A stretch of DNA of 45,381 nucleotides from positions 1 to 45,381 of the forward strand of contig CAKUED010000022.1 of NCBI GenBank assembly GCA_934646005.1. The letters run 5' to 3'. The translations under genes and the position numbers were made by a program. Every line of letters starts with the position of its first letter. Position 1 is the stretch's first letter. This document shows positions 31,852 to 41,029 of this stretch, piece after piece. Source of the stretch: an uncultured Oscillospiraceae bacterium. GTDB taxonomy: Bacteria; Bacillota; Clostridia; Oscillospirales; Oscillospiraceae. The notes beneath the pieces were generated by a model, which saw only the letters and a program-made list of their open reading frames with translations, did no database searches and was not told where the DNA came from.

Positions 31852-32933
31852 GCAGCACCTACGGGCACAGCCTGCGGCTCTCCATCTTCGGGCAGTCGCA
31901 CGCAAACGCCATCGGCATGACGCTCGACGGGCTTCCGGCAGGGCTTGCCGTTGACGAGCAAGCGCTTGCGCGCTTTCTTGCGCGGCGCGCGCCGGGGCAG
32001 AACGAGTTTTCCACCACCCGCAAGGAGCCGGACGCGCCGGAATTTCTCTGCGGGCTGGTCGGTAGGCGCACCTGCGGTGCGCCGCTCACCGCCGTCATCC
32101 GCAACACGAACACCCGCCCGGGCGATTACGCCGCGCTGCGCGCGCTGCCGCGCCCCGGTCACGCGGACTACACCGCCGAGTGTAAGTACCACGGCTTTCA
32201 GGACCCGACCGGCGGCGGGCATTTTTCCGGGCGGCTGACCGCACCGCTGTGCATCGCGGGCGGGGTGTGTCTGCAAATTCTGGAGCGGATGGGCGTGCGC
32301 GTATTCGCGCGCATCGCGTCCATCGCGGATATTGCGGACGACGTACCGTTTACCGCGCCGGTGTCCGAAAAGCCCTTCCCCGTCGTTGACGATACGGCGG
32401 GTGAAAAAATGCAGGCGGCGATCCGCGCCGCAAAGGCGGAGGGCGACTCTGTCGGCGGCACGGTCGAGTGCGTCATCACGGGTCTGCCCGTGGGTCTTGG
32501 CGACGGGATGTTCGACGGCATGGAAAGCAGGCTCGCGCACATCCTCTTCGGCATTCCCGCCGTGAAAGGTCTGGAATTTGGCGATGGCTTTGCAAGCAGC
32601 CGCCTGCGCGGGAGCGAAAATAACGACCCCTTCTGCGTGCAGAGCGGTCACGTCGCCACACAGACGAACCACAGCGGCGGCATTCTCGGCGGCATCACGA
32701 ACGGGATGCCTCTGCGGCTGCGCGCGGCGTTCAAGCCCACGCCCTCCATCGCAAGGCAGCAGCAGAGCGTAGATCTCACCGCCATGCAGCCGGAAGCGCT
32801 GAGCATTCACGGGCGGCACGACCCGTGCATCGTCCCGCGCGCCGTCCCCTGCGTAGAAGCGGCGGCGGCAATCGCCATTTTGGACAGTATGCTGGAATTT
32901 TACGGAACGGAGTATTTTTATGGAATTGAGTGA
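31848..32933 (+). CDS. aroC: Chorismate synthase
   Basis: 361 residues. FMN-dependent final shikimate step, EPSP to chorismate. Signature segments: GQSHANAIGMTLDGLPAGL (His of signature 1), RRAPGQNEFSTTRKEPD, RPGHADYTAECKYHGFQDPTGGGHFSGRLTA (signature 2 and catalytic Ser/His), NNDPF and TNHSGGILGGITNGMPL (signature 3). Ends RHDPCIVPRAVPCVEA. ATGA overlap with aroA and 14-base overlap with pheA. Confidence 0.97.
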   Translation: MSSTYGHSLRLSIFGQSHANAIGMTLDGLPAGLAVDEQALARFLARRAPGQNEFSTTRKEPDAPEFLCGLVGRRTCGAPLTAVIRNTNTRPGDYAALRALPRPGHADYTAECKYHGFQDPTGGGHFSGRLTAPLCIAGGVCLQILERMGVRVFARIASIADIADDVPFTAPVSEKPFPVVDDTAGEKMQAAIRAAKAEGDSVGGTVECVITGLPVGLGDGMFDGMESRLAHILFGIPAVKGLEFGDGFASSRLRGSENNDPFCVQSGHVATQTNHSGGILGGITNGMPLRLRAAFKPTPSIARQQQSVDLTAMQPEALSIHGRHDPCIVPRAVPCVEAAAAIAILDSMLEFYGTEYFYGIE

Positions 32934-34062
32934 CTATCGCAGCGAGATCGACCGCATTGACCGGGAGCTTGTCCGCCTGTTTGCCGAGCGGATGCGGACG
33001 GCGGCGGGCATTGCCGCCTACAAAAAAGAGCACCATCTGCCGGTGTTAGACCCGCTGCGCGAGCGTGAAAAGCTCGACGCGCTGTCGCAGCTTGCGCCGG
33101 AGGAATTTTCCGACTACACACGGCGGCTGTACATTCAAATTTTCGAGCTCAGCCGCAGCTATCAGGACCGCCTGCTCGGCACGGCGTCCCCGCTGCCGCA
33201 GAGGATCGAGCAGGCACTTGCAAATACCCCCGCGCTCTTCCCCGAAAAGGCGATGGTCGCCTGTCAGGGCGTGGCGGGCGCGTATGCGCAGATCGCCTGC
33301 GACAAGCTCTTCCGCCAGCCGTCGGTGTTCTACGTCTCGTCGTTTGACGCGGTGTTCTCCGCCATCGAGCAGGGGCTGTGCCAGTACGGCGTTATCCCGC
33401 TGGAAAACAGCACCGCCGGCTCGGTCAACCGCGTGTATGACCTCATGATGCGGCACAAATTCTCCATCGTGAGAAGCTGCCGGTTAAAAATCGACCACCA
33501 GCTCGCGGCGCTGCCCGGCGCGGAGCTGTCCGGCATCCGCGAAATTTACTCGCACCAGCAGGCGATCGACCAGTGCTCCGATTTTTTGCAGACGCTCAAA
33601 AATGTGACCATCCACCGCTGCGAAAATACCGCCGTGGCGGCAAAGCTCGTGGCAGAGTCGGGGCGCAAGGACGCGGCGGCGCTGTGCTCGCGCGACTGCA
33701 TGGCGCTGTATTCTCTCGTGTCGCTCAAGGGCGGCGTGCAAAACCAGCAGAATAATTACACGCGCTTTATCTGCATCAGCCGCAAGCTCGAAATTTTCCC
33801 CGGCGCGGACCGCACGAGCCTGATGGCGGTGCTGGCGCACCGTCCGGGCTCGCTTTATCAGGTGCTCGCGCGCCTCAACGCGCTCGGCATCAACCTCAAC
33901 AAGCTCGAAAGCCGCCCCATCCCCGATCGCGATTTTGAGTTCATGTTCTACTTTGACCTGAACGTTTCGGTCTACTCGCCGCAGCTTTTGCAGCTTTTGG
34001 GCGAGCTGGACGACGCGTGCGAACAGTTCCACTATCTCGGCAGCTACAGCGAGGTGATCTGA
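32920..34062 (+). CDS. pheA: Bifunctional chorismate mutase/prephenate dehydratase (P-protein)
   Basis: 380 residues. AroQ-type chorismate mutase (1-90: YRSEIDRIDRELVRLFAERM, AAYKKEHHLPVLDPLRE), prephenate dehydratase (about 108-285: QGVAGAYAQIACDKLF, VIPLENSTAGSVNRVYDLM, HQQAIDQCSDFL, ENTAVAAKLV, NNYTRFICIS), and an ACT domain (about 295-375: LAHRPGSLYQVLARLNALGINLNKLESRPI) that should bind Phe. The TRF catalytic motif and the ESRP regulatory motif are intact. The two activities convert chorismate to phenylpyruvate. Begins inside the last codons of aroC with GGAG seven bases before its ATG. Confidence 0.96.
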   Translation: MELSDYRSEIDRIDRELVRLFAERMRTAAGIAAYKKEHHLPVLDPLREREKLDALSQLAPEEFSDYTRRLYIQIFELSRSYQDRLLGTASPLPQRIEQALANTPALFPEKAMVACQGVAGAYAQIACDKLFRQPSVFYVSSFDAVFSAIEQGLCQYGVIPLENSTAGSVNRVYDLMMRHKFSIVRSCRLKIDHQLAALPGAELSGIREIYSHQQAIDQCSDFLQTLKNVTIHRCENTAVAAKLVAESGRKDAAALCSRDCMALYSLVSLKGGVQNQQNNYTRFICISRKLEIFPGADRTSLMAVLAHRPGSLYQVLARLNALGINLNKLESRPIPDRDFEFMFYFDLNVSVYSPQLLQLLGELDDACEQFHYLGSYSEVI

Positions 34063-35283
34063 ATGCGGTGCGGTCTGCTCGGCAAAACGCTGGGGCACAG
34101 CTATTCGCCCCAAATTCACGCGCAGCTCGGCGATTATAGCTACGAGCTGTTTGAAAAGCAGCCGGAGGAGCTGGAAAATTTTCTGCGGCGCGGCGAATTT
34201 GACGCCCTGAACGTCACCATCCCGTACAAAAAGGCGGTGCTCCCCTACTGTGCAGTTTTATCCGACGCCGTCAAAGCCATCGGCAGCGCCAACACGCTCG
34301 TGCGGCAGCCGGACGGCACGCTCTTTGCCGATAACACCGACGCGTTCGGCTTTTCGTGCATCGCGGACGAATGCGGCGTGGATATTGCGGGCAAAAAAGC
34401 GCTGGTATTCGGCAGCGGCGGGGCGAGCGTCACAGCGCAGTATGTGCTGAAAACGCGCGGCGCGCGCGAGGTGGTCGTCGTCTCCCGCACGGGCGAGCAT
34501 AACTACGAAAACCTCGAAAAAAACGCCGACGCGGAAATCTTGGTCAACACCACGCCGCTCGGGATGTACCCCAATAACGGTGCGTCGCCCGCTGATCTGA
34601 CGCGCTTTCCGCGCTGCGAGGCGGTGCTGGACGTCGTTTACAACCCCGCGCGCACGGCACTGCTGCTGCAAGCGGAGGCGCTCGGCATTCCGCACGCGGG
34701 CGGGCTTCTGATGCTCGTGGCGCAGGCAAAGCGCTCGAGCGAGCTGTTTACGGGCAGCGCCATCGCGGACACGCGCATCGGCGAGATTTACCGCGCACTG
34801 GCGGTGCAGATGCAGAACATCGTCCTCGTGGGAATGCCCGGCTGCGGCAAATCCAGCATCGGCACACTGCTTGCCAAAAAGCTCGACCGTCCGTTTTTGG
34901 ACGCGGACGCGGAAATTGAAAAAGCCGCCGGAATGCCCATCCCCGAATTTTTCAGGCTCTACGGCGAGGCGGCGTTCCGCGAGCTGGAAAGCCGCGTTCT
35001 GGCAGACCTCGGCAAGCGCTCCGGCGCGGTGATCGCCACGGGCGGCGGCGCGGTGCTGCGGGAGGAAAATTACGCGGCGCTCCACCAGAACAGCACGATC
35101 GTCTGGCTCACGCGCGACCTCGCGCGCCTGCCCATCGACGGCCGCCCCGTTTCGCAAGCGACGAGTCTCGACGCGCTGTTTGCCGCGCGCAAGGCGCGCT
35201 ATGAGCGCTTCGCGGACCACATCATCGACAATAACGGCGCGCTGGACGATACCGTCCGCGCCATTTTGGAGGTTTTGCGATGA
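34063..35283 (+). CDS. aroEK: Fused shikimate dehydrogenase/shikimate kinase
   Basis: 406 residues, two enzymes in one chain. Shikimate dehydrogenase 1-245: LGHSYSPQIHAQL (shikimate Ser motif), NVTIPYKKAVLPY (catalytic Lys), SANTLV, DNTDAFGF, GSGGASVTAQYVL (NADP loop) and a final GGLLMLVAQAKRSSELFTG. Shikimate kinase about 250-406: Walker A GMPGCGKSSIG, DADAEIEKAAGMPIPEFF, FRELESRVL, IATGGGAVLREEN and the lid LTRDLARLPIDGRP. It carries out steps four and five, from 3-dehydroshikimate to shikimate 3-phosphate. It starts directly after the pheA stop. Fusions of this kind occur in Clostridia; substrate passing between the active sites is plausible but unproven. Confidence 0.95.
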   Translation: MRCGLLGKTLGHSYSPQIHAQLGDYSYELFEKQPEELENFLRRGEFDALNVTIPYKKAVLPYCAVLSDAVKAIGSANTLVRQPDGTLFADNTDAFGFSCIADECGVDIAGKKALVFGSGGASVTAQYVLKTRGAREVVVVSRTGEHNYENLEKNADAEILVNTTPLGMYPNNGASPADLTRFPRCEAVLDVVYNPARTALLLQAEALGIPHAGGLLMLVAQAKRSSELFTGSAIADTRIGEIYRALAVQMQNIVLVGMPGCGKSSIGTLLAKKLDRPFLDADAEIEKAAGMPIPEFFRLYGEAAFRELESRVLADLGKRSGAVIATGGGAVLREENYAALHQNSTIVWLTRDLARLPIDGRPVSQATSLDALFAARKARYERFADHIIDNNGALDDTVRAILEVLR

Positions 35284-35726
35284 AATTTCTGTTTTTGAAC
35301 GGACCGAACCTGAACCTGCTCGGTCTGCGCGAGCCGGACATTTACGGCACACGCGACTACGCCGCGCTGGAGGACTTCATCCGCCGCACCTGCGAAGAAG
35401 AAGGCATCGAGTGCGAAATTTTCCAGTCGAACCACGAGGGCGTGCTGGTGGACAAAATTCAGCTCGCCTACGGAAGCTTTGACGGCATCGTCATCAACCC
35501 CGCCGCCTACACGCACACGAGCGTCGCCATTCTCGACGCGCTCAAGGCGGTCGCCATCCCGGCGGTGGAGGTGCATCTGTCCGACGTGTCCAGCCGCGAG
35601 GCGTTCCGGCAGGTATCGTATGCGGGCATGGCATGCGTGCAGACCTACGCGGGGCTGGGCTTTGAGGGCTACGCCGCCGCGGCGCGATTCCTGAAAAAAT
35701 ACCTGTCACAGAACGAAAAAATGTGA
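35280..35726 (+). CDS. aroQ: Type II 3-dehydroquinate dehydratase
   Basis: 148 residues. Third shikimate step. Complete signatures: LNGPNLNLLGLREPDIYG (catalytic Tyr), FQSNHEGVLVDKI, INPAAYTHTSVAILDAL and VEVHLSDVSSREAFR. Four-base overlap with aroEK; last gene of the operon. With this gene the operon encodes every shikimate enzyme. Confidence 0.97.
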   Translation: MKFLFLNGPNLNLLGLREPDIYGTRDYAALEDFIRRTCEEEGIECEIFQSNHEGVLVDKIQLAYGSFDGIVINPAAYTHTSVAILDALKAVAIPAVEVHLSDVSSREAFRQVSYAGMACVQTYAGLGFEGYAAAARFLKKYLSQNEKM

Positions 35727-35736
35727 TACAATAAAA

Positions 35737-35773
35737 TCCGCCGCAGCCCACCGGCTGCGGCGGAATCTTTTTG
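35737..35773 (+). terminator. Terminator of the aromatic operon
   Basis: 12-base stem TCCGCCGCAGCC / GGCTGCGGCGGA with a four-base loop, then ATCTTTTTGTTT. A possible promoter, CTGTCA (35703-35708), 18 bases, TACAAT (35727-35732), lies just ahead of it, so the hairpin would also be part of the DUF4317 leader. Confidence 0.85.
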
Positions 35774-35788
35774 TTTGAGGTCACGACC

Positions 35789-36925
35789 ATGACGGATAAA
35801 GAAGTCGGCGAGCTGCGGCGGCGTCTGCGCCCGGATCGCACCAATATCACCGCCGTCTGCGGCTGCTACGTCAGCAGCACCGGCGAAATTCTCTCTCAGT
35901 TTCGGCAGTCCGTCGCGCTCATGCGCGAGGAGGACAAGGAAAATTACCTTGCCGTGTTCAAAAAGGTCCTGTCCGGCGCGCCGGATAAAAACCGGCTCGA
36001 TCTCGCGTTTACCACGCAGCAGGTGGCGGACAGCGACGAGCACCGGCTGCTGATGGCGCTGCGCGACACAAAATTACAGGACGAGGACGTGCTGGCGCAG
36101 TTTTACAGCCGTGTGATGGGCGCGGTGCAGTTTGAGACGAACTATCTCATCCTGCTTGCGCACGAGCGCTATGACGTGCCGTTCAAAACGTCGGACGGGC
36201 TGGGGCTGGACGACGCGTCGGAGACGGTGTTTTCCTACGTCCTGTGCGCCATCTGCCCCGTAAAGCCCGGCAGGTCCGTGCTCGGCTACTGCGCGGAGGA
36301 AAAGGAATTTCATAACCAGACGACCGGCTGGGCGGCAAGCGCGCCGGAGGCGGGCTTCCTCTTCCCGGCGTTCGACGACCGGCGGACGAATCTGTATAAC
36401 GTGCTTTATTACACGCGCAGCGCGAAGGACAACCGCCCGGAGCTGATCGAGGCGCTGTTTCACATCGCGCCGCCGCAGCCGGCAGAGCACCAGCGCGAGG
36501 CGTTCGGCGCGCTGCTCGGCGCGGCGCTGGAGGACGAGTGTGATCTTAACGTGATGCAGTCGGTGCAGAGCGACCTGCGCCAGCGCATCGAGGTGTACAA
36601 GCAGTCAAAGGCCGAGGAGCCGCTGGAGATCGGCAAGGACGACGTGCGCGCGGTCTTGCAGGACTGCGGCGTGTCGGAGCGGCATCTGGCGCAGTTCAGC
36701 GTGGAATATGACCGCAGCTTCGGTGACGGCGCGCAGCTCTCGCCGCGCAATCTCGTCGCGCCGCGGCGCTTTGAGCTGACCACGCCCAGCGTGCGCATTC
36801 AGGTCGATCCCGAGTATTCCGACCTCGTGCAGACGCGCGTGCTCGGCGGCACGGCATACCTGCTCATCCGCGCCGACGAGGGCGTGGAGGTCAACGGCGT
36901 GCCGATCCAGATCCCCGAAAATTAG
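35789..36925 (+). CDS. DUF4317 family protein
   Basis: 378 residues from the ATG at 35789 (GAGG ribosome site). The opening DKEVGELRRRLRPDRTNITAVCGCYVSSTGEILSQF with MREEDKENYLAVFKKVLSG is characteristic of the DUF4317 family, which is widespread in gut Clostridia and has no known function. The rest is a mixed alpha/beta soluble protein without signal peptide or membrane segment; conserved-looking pieces are GYCAEEKEFHNQTTGW and LFPAFDDRRTNLYNVLYYT. The C-terminal 60 residues are beta-rich. It follows the aro terminator closely and is convergent with copA. Confidence 0.85.
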   Translation: MTDKEVGELRRRLRPDRTNITAVCGCYVSSTGEILSQFRQSVALMREEDKENYLAVFKKVLSGAPDKNRLDLAFTTQQVADSDEHRLLMALRDTKLQDEDVLAQFYSRVMGAVQFETNYLILLAHERYDVPFKTSDGLGLDDASETVFSYVLCAICPVKPGRSVLGYCAEEKEFHNQTTGWAASAPEAGFLFPAFDDRRTNLYNVLYYTRSAKDNRPELIEALFHIAPPQPAEHQREAFGALLGAALEDECDLNVMQSVQSDLRQRIEVYKQSKAEEPLEIGKDDVRAVLQDCGVSERHLAQFSVEYDRSFGDGAQLSPRNLVAPRRFELTTPSVRIQVDPEYSDLVQTRVLGGTAYLLIRADEGVEVNGVPIQIPEN

Positions 36926-36926
36926 G

Positions 36927-36964
36927 AAACTGCCCCTGTTCCGTTGGAACAGGGGCAGTTTTTG
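36927..36964. terminator. Bidirectional terminator between DUF4317 and copA
   Basis: Perfect 16-base stem AAACTGCCCCTGTTCC / GGAACAGGGGCAGTTT with a three-base loop and T-runs on both strands. Confidence 0.93.
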
Positions 36965-36967
36965 TCT

Positions 36968-37165
36968 TTATTTCGCCTTGTAGCCTGCGTTTTCCACTGC
37001 CGCGATGAGGGCGGCGCGGTCGGCATTGCCGGTCACGGTCGCGGTCTTTTTGTCCACGTCCGCCACGGCGTCCGTCACGCCGGGAACCGCCTTGAGCGCC
37101 TGCTCGACGCGCTGCTTGCAATGATTGCACATCATGCCCTCCACATGAAGAACTGTTGCTTCCAT
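36968..37165 (-). CDS. Possible CopZ-like copper chaperone from an internal in-frame start in copA
   Basis: 65 residues in the same frame as copA: the ATG at 37165 begins [21 protein letters not shown], a complete heavy-metal-associated domain. A perfect AGGAGGT (37173-37179 on the minus strand) lies seven bases ahead of it, stronger than the site of copA itself. A cytosolic CopZ-type chaperone would thus be made from the 3' end of copA without a separate gene. Alternatively this is the relic of a copZ gene that has been fused into copA by loss of a stop. The protein product is not proven. Confidence 0.6.
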   Translation of the reverse strand: MEATVLHVEGMMCNHCKQRVEQALKAVPGVTDAVADVDKKTATVTGNADRAALIAAVENAGYKAK

Positions 37166-39430
37166 ATTCGTTACCTCCTGATCGGATTTGATTTGTTTTG
37201 CTTCCTCCACCGAGGCTTCTTCCGGCGCGCTTTGCAGCTTCGGCTTCCAGAGGCGCAGGCGCAGCGCGTTCGTCACCACGCATACGGAGCTCAGGCTCAT
37301 CGCCGCCGCGCCCAGCATGGGGCTGAGCGTGATGCCCGCAAAGTGCAGCGCACCGGCGGCGACGGGAATGCCGAGGGTGTTGTAGAAAAATGCCCAGAAC
37401 AGATTCTCGCGGATGTTGCGCAGCACCGCGCGGCTCAGGTCGATCGCGCGCACCACGTCCAGCGTGTCGGAGCGCATGAGGATCACGTCCGCCGACTCGA
37501 TGGCAACGTCCGTGCCCGCGCCGATGGCGATGCCCACATCCGCGCGCGTGAGCGCGGGGGCGTCGTTGATGCCGTCGCCGACCATGGCAACGCGCTTACC
37601 CTCGTCCTGAAGCGCGCGGACGGTCGCCTCCTTGTCCGCCGGCAGCACGCCGGAGATGACGCGCTCGATACCGAGGCGCTTTGCGATGACGTTCGCCGTC
37701 ACCTCATTGTCGCCCGTCAGCAGCACCACGTCCAGTCCGCGCCGCCGCAGCTCGGAAACCGTCTGCCGCGCGGTCGGCTTTTCCACATCCTGCGCGGCGA
37801 TCGTGCCGATGAACTGCCCGTCCGCCGCGAAATACAGCGGCGTTTTGCCCTGCCGCGCAAAATCCTCGGCAGAGCTGGCTTCAATGCCGCGCTCCTGCAT
37901 AAAGGCGAGGTTTCCCGCCAGGCAGTGCCGCCCAGCCACAATCGCCTCCACGCCTCTGCCGGGCACGGAGTTGAAGTTTTCCGCCTGCAAAATGACCATC
38001 CCGCGCCGCTGCGCCTCGCTCACGACCGCATCCGCCAGCGGATGCTCCGACGGGCGCTCCAGCGCGGCGGCAAGCTGCAAAAGCGTCTGCTCGTCTATGC
38101 CCACCGGCGCAAGGTCGGTGACGACGGGCTTGCCCTGCGTGAGCGTGCCGGTCTTGTCCATCACCACGGCGTTCACGCGATGCAGCAGCTCCAGACTTTC
38201 GGCGGACTTAAACAGCACGCCCTGCTCCGCGCCGCGCCCCGTGCCCACCATGATGGCAACGGGCGTCGCCAGTCCCAGCGCGCACGGGCACGAGATCACG
38301 AGCACCGACACCGCCGTGGTCAGCGCAAATTCAAACGTCTGCCCCAGGATCAGCCACACGACGGCGGCGACGAGCGCGATCGACATCACCACCGGCACAA
38401 ACACGCCCGCAATGCGGTCGGCAAGCCGCGCGATGGGCGCTTTCGATCCGCCCGCCTGCTCCACCAGCCGGATGATCTGCGCGAGCGTCGTATCCTCGCC
38501 GATCTTGTCGGCGCGGAATTTGAGGAAGCCCGTCTTGTTGATCGTCGCGGCGGCGACACGGTCGCCCGGATTTTTCTCCACCGGGATGCTTTCGCCGGTC
38601 AGCGCGCTCTCATCGACCGCCGAGCTGCCCTCGAGCACCACGCCGTCCACGGGGATGCGCCCGCCGGGGCGCACGAGCACCACGTCGCCGAGCCGGACCT
38701 GCTCCACCGCGATCTGTGACTGCACGCCGTTTCGCTCCACGACCGCCGTTTTCGGCGACAGATCCATCAGCCGCTCGATCGCCTCGCCGGTCTTGCCCTT
38801 GGAGCGCGTCTCCAGGAATTTTCCGAGCGTGACGAGCGTGAGGATCATGCCCGCCGATTCAAAATACAGCCCCATCGTCTCGCCCACGGCGATGGCGTAG
38901 AAGCTGTACAGCACGCTCGCCGTCGAGCCGAGCGCCACGAGCGTGTCCATATTCGGCGCGCCGTGGAAGAGCTTTTTGAAGCCGCTGGTAAAAAACACGC
39001 GGTTCACGATCAAGATCGGCACTAAAAATACAAATTCCGCCGCCGCCATGATGAAAAAGCCGCGCATTCCGTCGTGGAAGATATGCGGCATCGGCAGCCC
39101 GATCATGTGCCCCATCGACACATACATCAGAAGCACCAGAAACACGAGCGACACGACCAGCCGCCGCTTCATGTTTTTCATTGCCTGTTCCTGCGCCGCG
39201 CTGCGGCGCTTTGCCGCGCCCGCCTGCGCCAGCTCCGCGCCGTAGCCCTCGTGCGTCACCGCGTCGATGACCGCCTGCGAAACATCCGCGCCGTCATACT
39301 CTACGTCCAGCCGCCCCGCCAGCAGATTGACCTCCGCCTTTGTCACGCCCGGCACACCGCGCGCCACGCGCTCGACCCGTGCGCTGCACGCCGAGCACGT
39401 CATGCCCGTGATGGTGAATTGCTGCTTCAT
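36968..39430 (-). CDS. copA: Copper-translocating P-type ATPase with N- and C-terminal HMA domains
   Basis: 820 residues. P1B ATPase exporting Cu(I). N-terminal HMA domain 1-67 ([11 protein letters not shown]), eight membrane segments, actuator TGES, intramembrane CPC ([13 protein letters not shown]), phosphorylation site DKTGTLT, SEHPLA and [10 protein letters not shown]. The tail after the last membrane helix is a linker (about 730-755, [15 protein letters not shown]) and a second HMA domain (about 755-820, [11 protein letters not shown]) not found in most CopA proteins. Starts with GAGG before ATG 39430. The C-terminal domain also has its own internal start (36968-37165). Confidence 0.96.
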   Translation of the reverse strand: MKQQFTITGMTCSACSARVERVARGVPGVTKAEVNLLAGRLDVEYDGADVSQAVIDAVTHEGYGAELAQAGAAKRRSAAQEQAMKNMKRRLVVSLVFLVLLMYVSMGHMIGLPMPHIFHDGMRGFFIMAAAEFVFLVPILIVNRVFFTSGFKKLFHGAPNMDTLVALGSTASVLYSFYAIAVGETMGLYFESAGMILTLVTLGKFLETRSKGKTGEAIERLMDLSPKTAVVERNGVQSQIAVEQVRLGDVVLVRPGGRIPVDGVVLEGSSAVDESALTGESIPVEKNPGDRVAAATINKTGFLKFRADKIGEDTTLAQIIRLVEQAGGSKAPIARLADRIAGVFVPVVMSIALVAAVVWLILGQTFEFALTTAVSVLVISCPCALGLATPVAIMVGTGRGAEQGVLFKSAESLELLHRVNAVVMDKTGTLTQGKPVVTDLAPVGIDEQTLLQLAAALERPSEHPLADAVVSEAQRRGMVILQAENFNSVPGRGVEAIVAGRHCLAGNLAFMQERGIEASSAEDFARQGKTPLYFAADGQFIGTIAAQDVEKPTARQTVSELRRRGLDVVLLTGDNEVTANVIAKRLGIERVISGVLPADKEATVRALQDEGKRVAMVGDGINDAPALTRADVGIAIGAGTDVAIESADVILMRSDTLDVVRAIDLSRAVLRNIRENLFWAFFYNTLGIPVAAGALHFAGITLSPMLGAAAMSLSSVCVVTNALRLRLWKPKLQSAPEEASVEEAKQIKSDQEVTNMEATVLHVEGMMCNHCKQRVEQALKAVPGVTDAVADVDKKTATVTGNADRAALIAAVENAGYKAK

Positions 39431-39484
39431 ACCGATCGCCTCGTTTTCTTTTACCCACCATTTTTGTATGTTTTATTTGCCGTC

Positions 39485-39513
39485 ATCATACCACCGGGAT
39501 CGCGCCTTGTCAA
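39485..39513 (-). promoter_or_regulatory. Promoter of copA
   Basis: Minus strand perfect TTGACA (39508-39513), 17-base spacer, TATGAT (39485-39490), 55 bases before the start codon. No clear CopY or CsoR palindrome was recognised. Confidence 0.75.
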
Positions 39514-39547
39514 TAGCATTTGCGAAAATCCGCAGTCTAACCGTGCC

Positions 39548-39576
39548 TTGCGTTTTCCCGCCGCGAGCGGTATACT
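39548..39576 (+). promoter_or_regulatory. Promoter of the HAD hydrolase gene
   Basis: TTGCGT (39548-39553), 17-base spacer, TATACT (39571-39576), 25 bases before the start codon. Confidence 0.65.
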
Positions 39577-39601
39577 ATCCAAAAACAAGTTGGAGGCTTC
39601 T

Positions 39602-40393
39602 ATGGGCGCGCTGGCGGAGAAAAAGCTGTTTTTACTCGATATGGACGGGACGATCTACCTCGGCGACCGCCTGTTTGACGGCGCGGCGGAATTTCTGCGC
39701 CGCGTGCGCGCGCGCGGCGGGTGGTATGTGTTCCTCACCAACAATTCCTCGCGTGGGACGGAGGCGTACATCGAAAAGCTCGCGCGCATGGGCATCGCCG
39801 CGCAGCCGGAGGATTTTCTCACCTCGGCGGACGCGGCCATCGCGTACCTCAAAAAAACGTACCGGGACGCGCTCTATTACGTCTGCGGCACGCGGTCCTT
39901 AAAATCGCAGCTTCGCGCGGCGGGTCTGCGCGTGACGGATACGCTCACGGACGGCATCGACGTTCTGCTGCTGGGCTATGATACGGAGCTGACGTATCAA
40001 AAATTGGAGGACTGCTGCATTCTGCTCGGGCGCGGGGTCGATTACGTCGCCACGCACCCCGACCTCGTCTGCCCGACGAGCTACGGCTGCGCGCCCGACT
40101 GCGGCAGCGTCATCGCCATGCTGGACACCGCCTGTCACCGCCGCCCGAAGGTCATCGGCAAGCCCCAGCCGGAGATGGTGACCCTCGCGCTGGAGCGCTT
40201 CGCCTGCGCCCCAAAAGACGCCTGCCTCATCGGCGACCGCGTGTATACCGATATCGCCTGCGGCAAAAATGCCGGCATCGACACCGTGTTCGTCCTCTCC
40301 GGCGAAGGCGTCGAGGCGGATCGTGAAAAATATGGCGTACAGCCAACATGGACGCTCCCCAACATCCGCGCGGTGCTGGAGGAATTAGGATAG
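39602..40393 (+). CDS. HAD-superfamily IIA hydrolase (NagD-like phosphatase)
   Basis: 263 residues. Motif I FLLDMDGTIYLGDRLFDGA, motif II FLTNNSSR, motif III Lys in VIGKPQPEM and motif IV GDRVYTDIACGKNAGI are all present; the type IIA cap lies between. Such proteins dephosphorylate small sugar or nucleotide phosphates; the substrate is not determined. The start at 39602 follows TTGGAGG. Monocistronic. Confidence 0.9.
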   Translation: MGALAEKKLFLLDMDGTIYLGDRLFDGAAEFLRRVRARGGWYVFLTNNSSRGTEAYIEKLARMGIAAQPEDFLTSADAAIAYLKKTYRDALYYVCGTRSLKSQLRAAGLRVTDTLTDGIDVLLLGYDTELTYQKLEDCCILLGRGVDYVATHPDLVCPTSYGCAPDCGSVIAMLDTACHRRPKVIGKPQPEMVTLALERFACAPKDACLIGDRVYTDIACGKNAGIDTVFVLSGEGVEADREKYGVQPTWTLPNIRAVLEELG

Positions 40394-40394
40394 C

Positions 40395-40950
40395 CCAAGG
40401 CTTCCCCTCGGGGGGTCGATTCCCCCTATCAGGGGGAAATGCCCCGAAGGGGCAAAGAGGGTAGGGATAGCTGTCCGCGGAGTGGACTGATGAGGGGAAG
40501 AGTTCCTATTTTGGGGATGTAGCGCGTTTCGTCGTAACGTAGAGGCGGAGTTCTACCTCGCCCGCGCAGAATGCAATCACAAAATCGCACAATATTCGGC
40601 GACCCCGTACAACGTCCTGTAGGGGCGGACGACCCTGTCCGCCCGGCGGCACAAACCCACAAAAAACGGACGCACCGATCACCGTTTGTAGGGGTCGATG
40701 CCCATCTTCGGCGCTAAGAGCCGCGCTGCGCGCGATTGCGCCTCGAAACTAGCCTGCGGGTGTCGCATCGACCCGCACGAGGCATGACCGTTTTTACGAC
40801 ACGCTGCGGCAAATTTGCCGTTGCCCCTCGGGCGGACAGGGTCGTCCGCCCCTACGGGTGCGTACCATTTCGCATTGGTGCGCCCATATCCGCAACATTG
40901 TACCGCCGGGAGGGGCAGAGCCCCTCCCCTACGCTAAATCACTCATCATT
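40395..40950. repeat. Cluster of palindromic repeats (left cluster)
   Basis: No gene is supported in this 556-base stretch. It is a mosaic of short palindromes: a TTCCCCCT / AGGGGGAA and GCCCC / GGGGC group at 40410-40460, and a series of units each beginning GTAGGGG and closing in the complement (40621-40655 around GTAGGGGCGGACGACCCTG; 40690-40715 starting GTAGGGGTCGATGCCC; 40830-40855 GGGCGGACAGGGTCGTCC; 40907-40933 GGGAGGGGCAGAGCCCCTCC). Segment 40830-40933 matches 44801-44906 in inverted orientation over about 104 bases. These are REP/BIME-like dispersed elements typical of Oscillospiraceae. Confidence 0.8.
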
Positions 40951-40952
40951 CA

Positions 40953-40987
40953 TTACGCAAAAAGCCCTCCCCGGTGGGGAGGGCTTT
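40953..40987 (-). terminator. Terminator of rubrerythrin
   Basis: 12-base stem AAAGCCCTCCCC / GGGGAGGGCTTT with a three-base loop (40961-40987), T-run on the minus strand. Confidence 0.88.
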
Positions 40988-41029
40988 CAGCTTCTTATCC
41001 TGTTTCCTGATTCAATTTAAGAACTAGTA

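Noticed and set aside
36968..37210. Programmed frameshift in copA as in E. coli
   Set aside because: The two HMA domains and the ATPase are in one continuous frame, and no slippery A-run or downstream stop sits at the domain border; internal initiation explains the data better.
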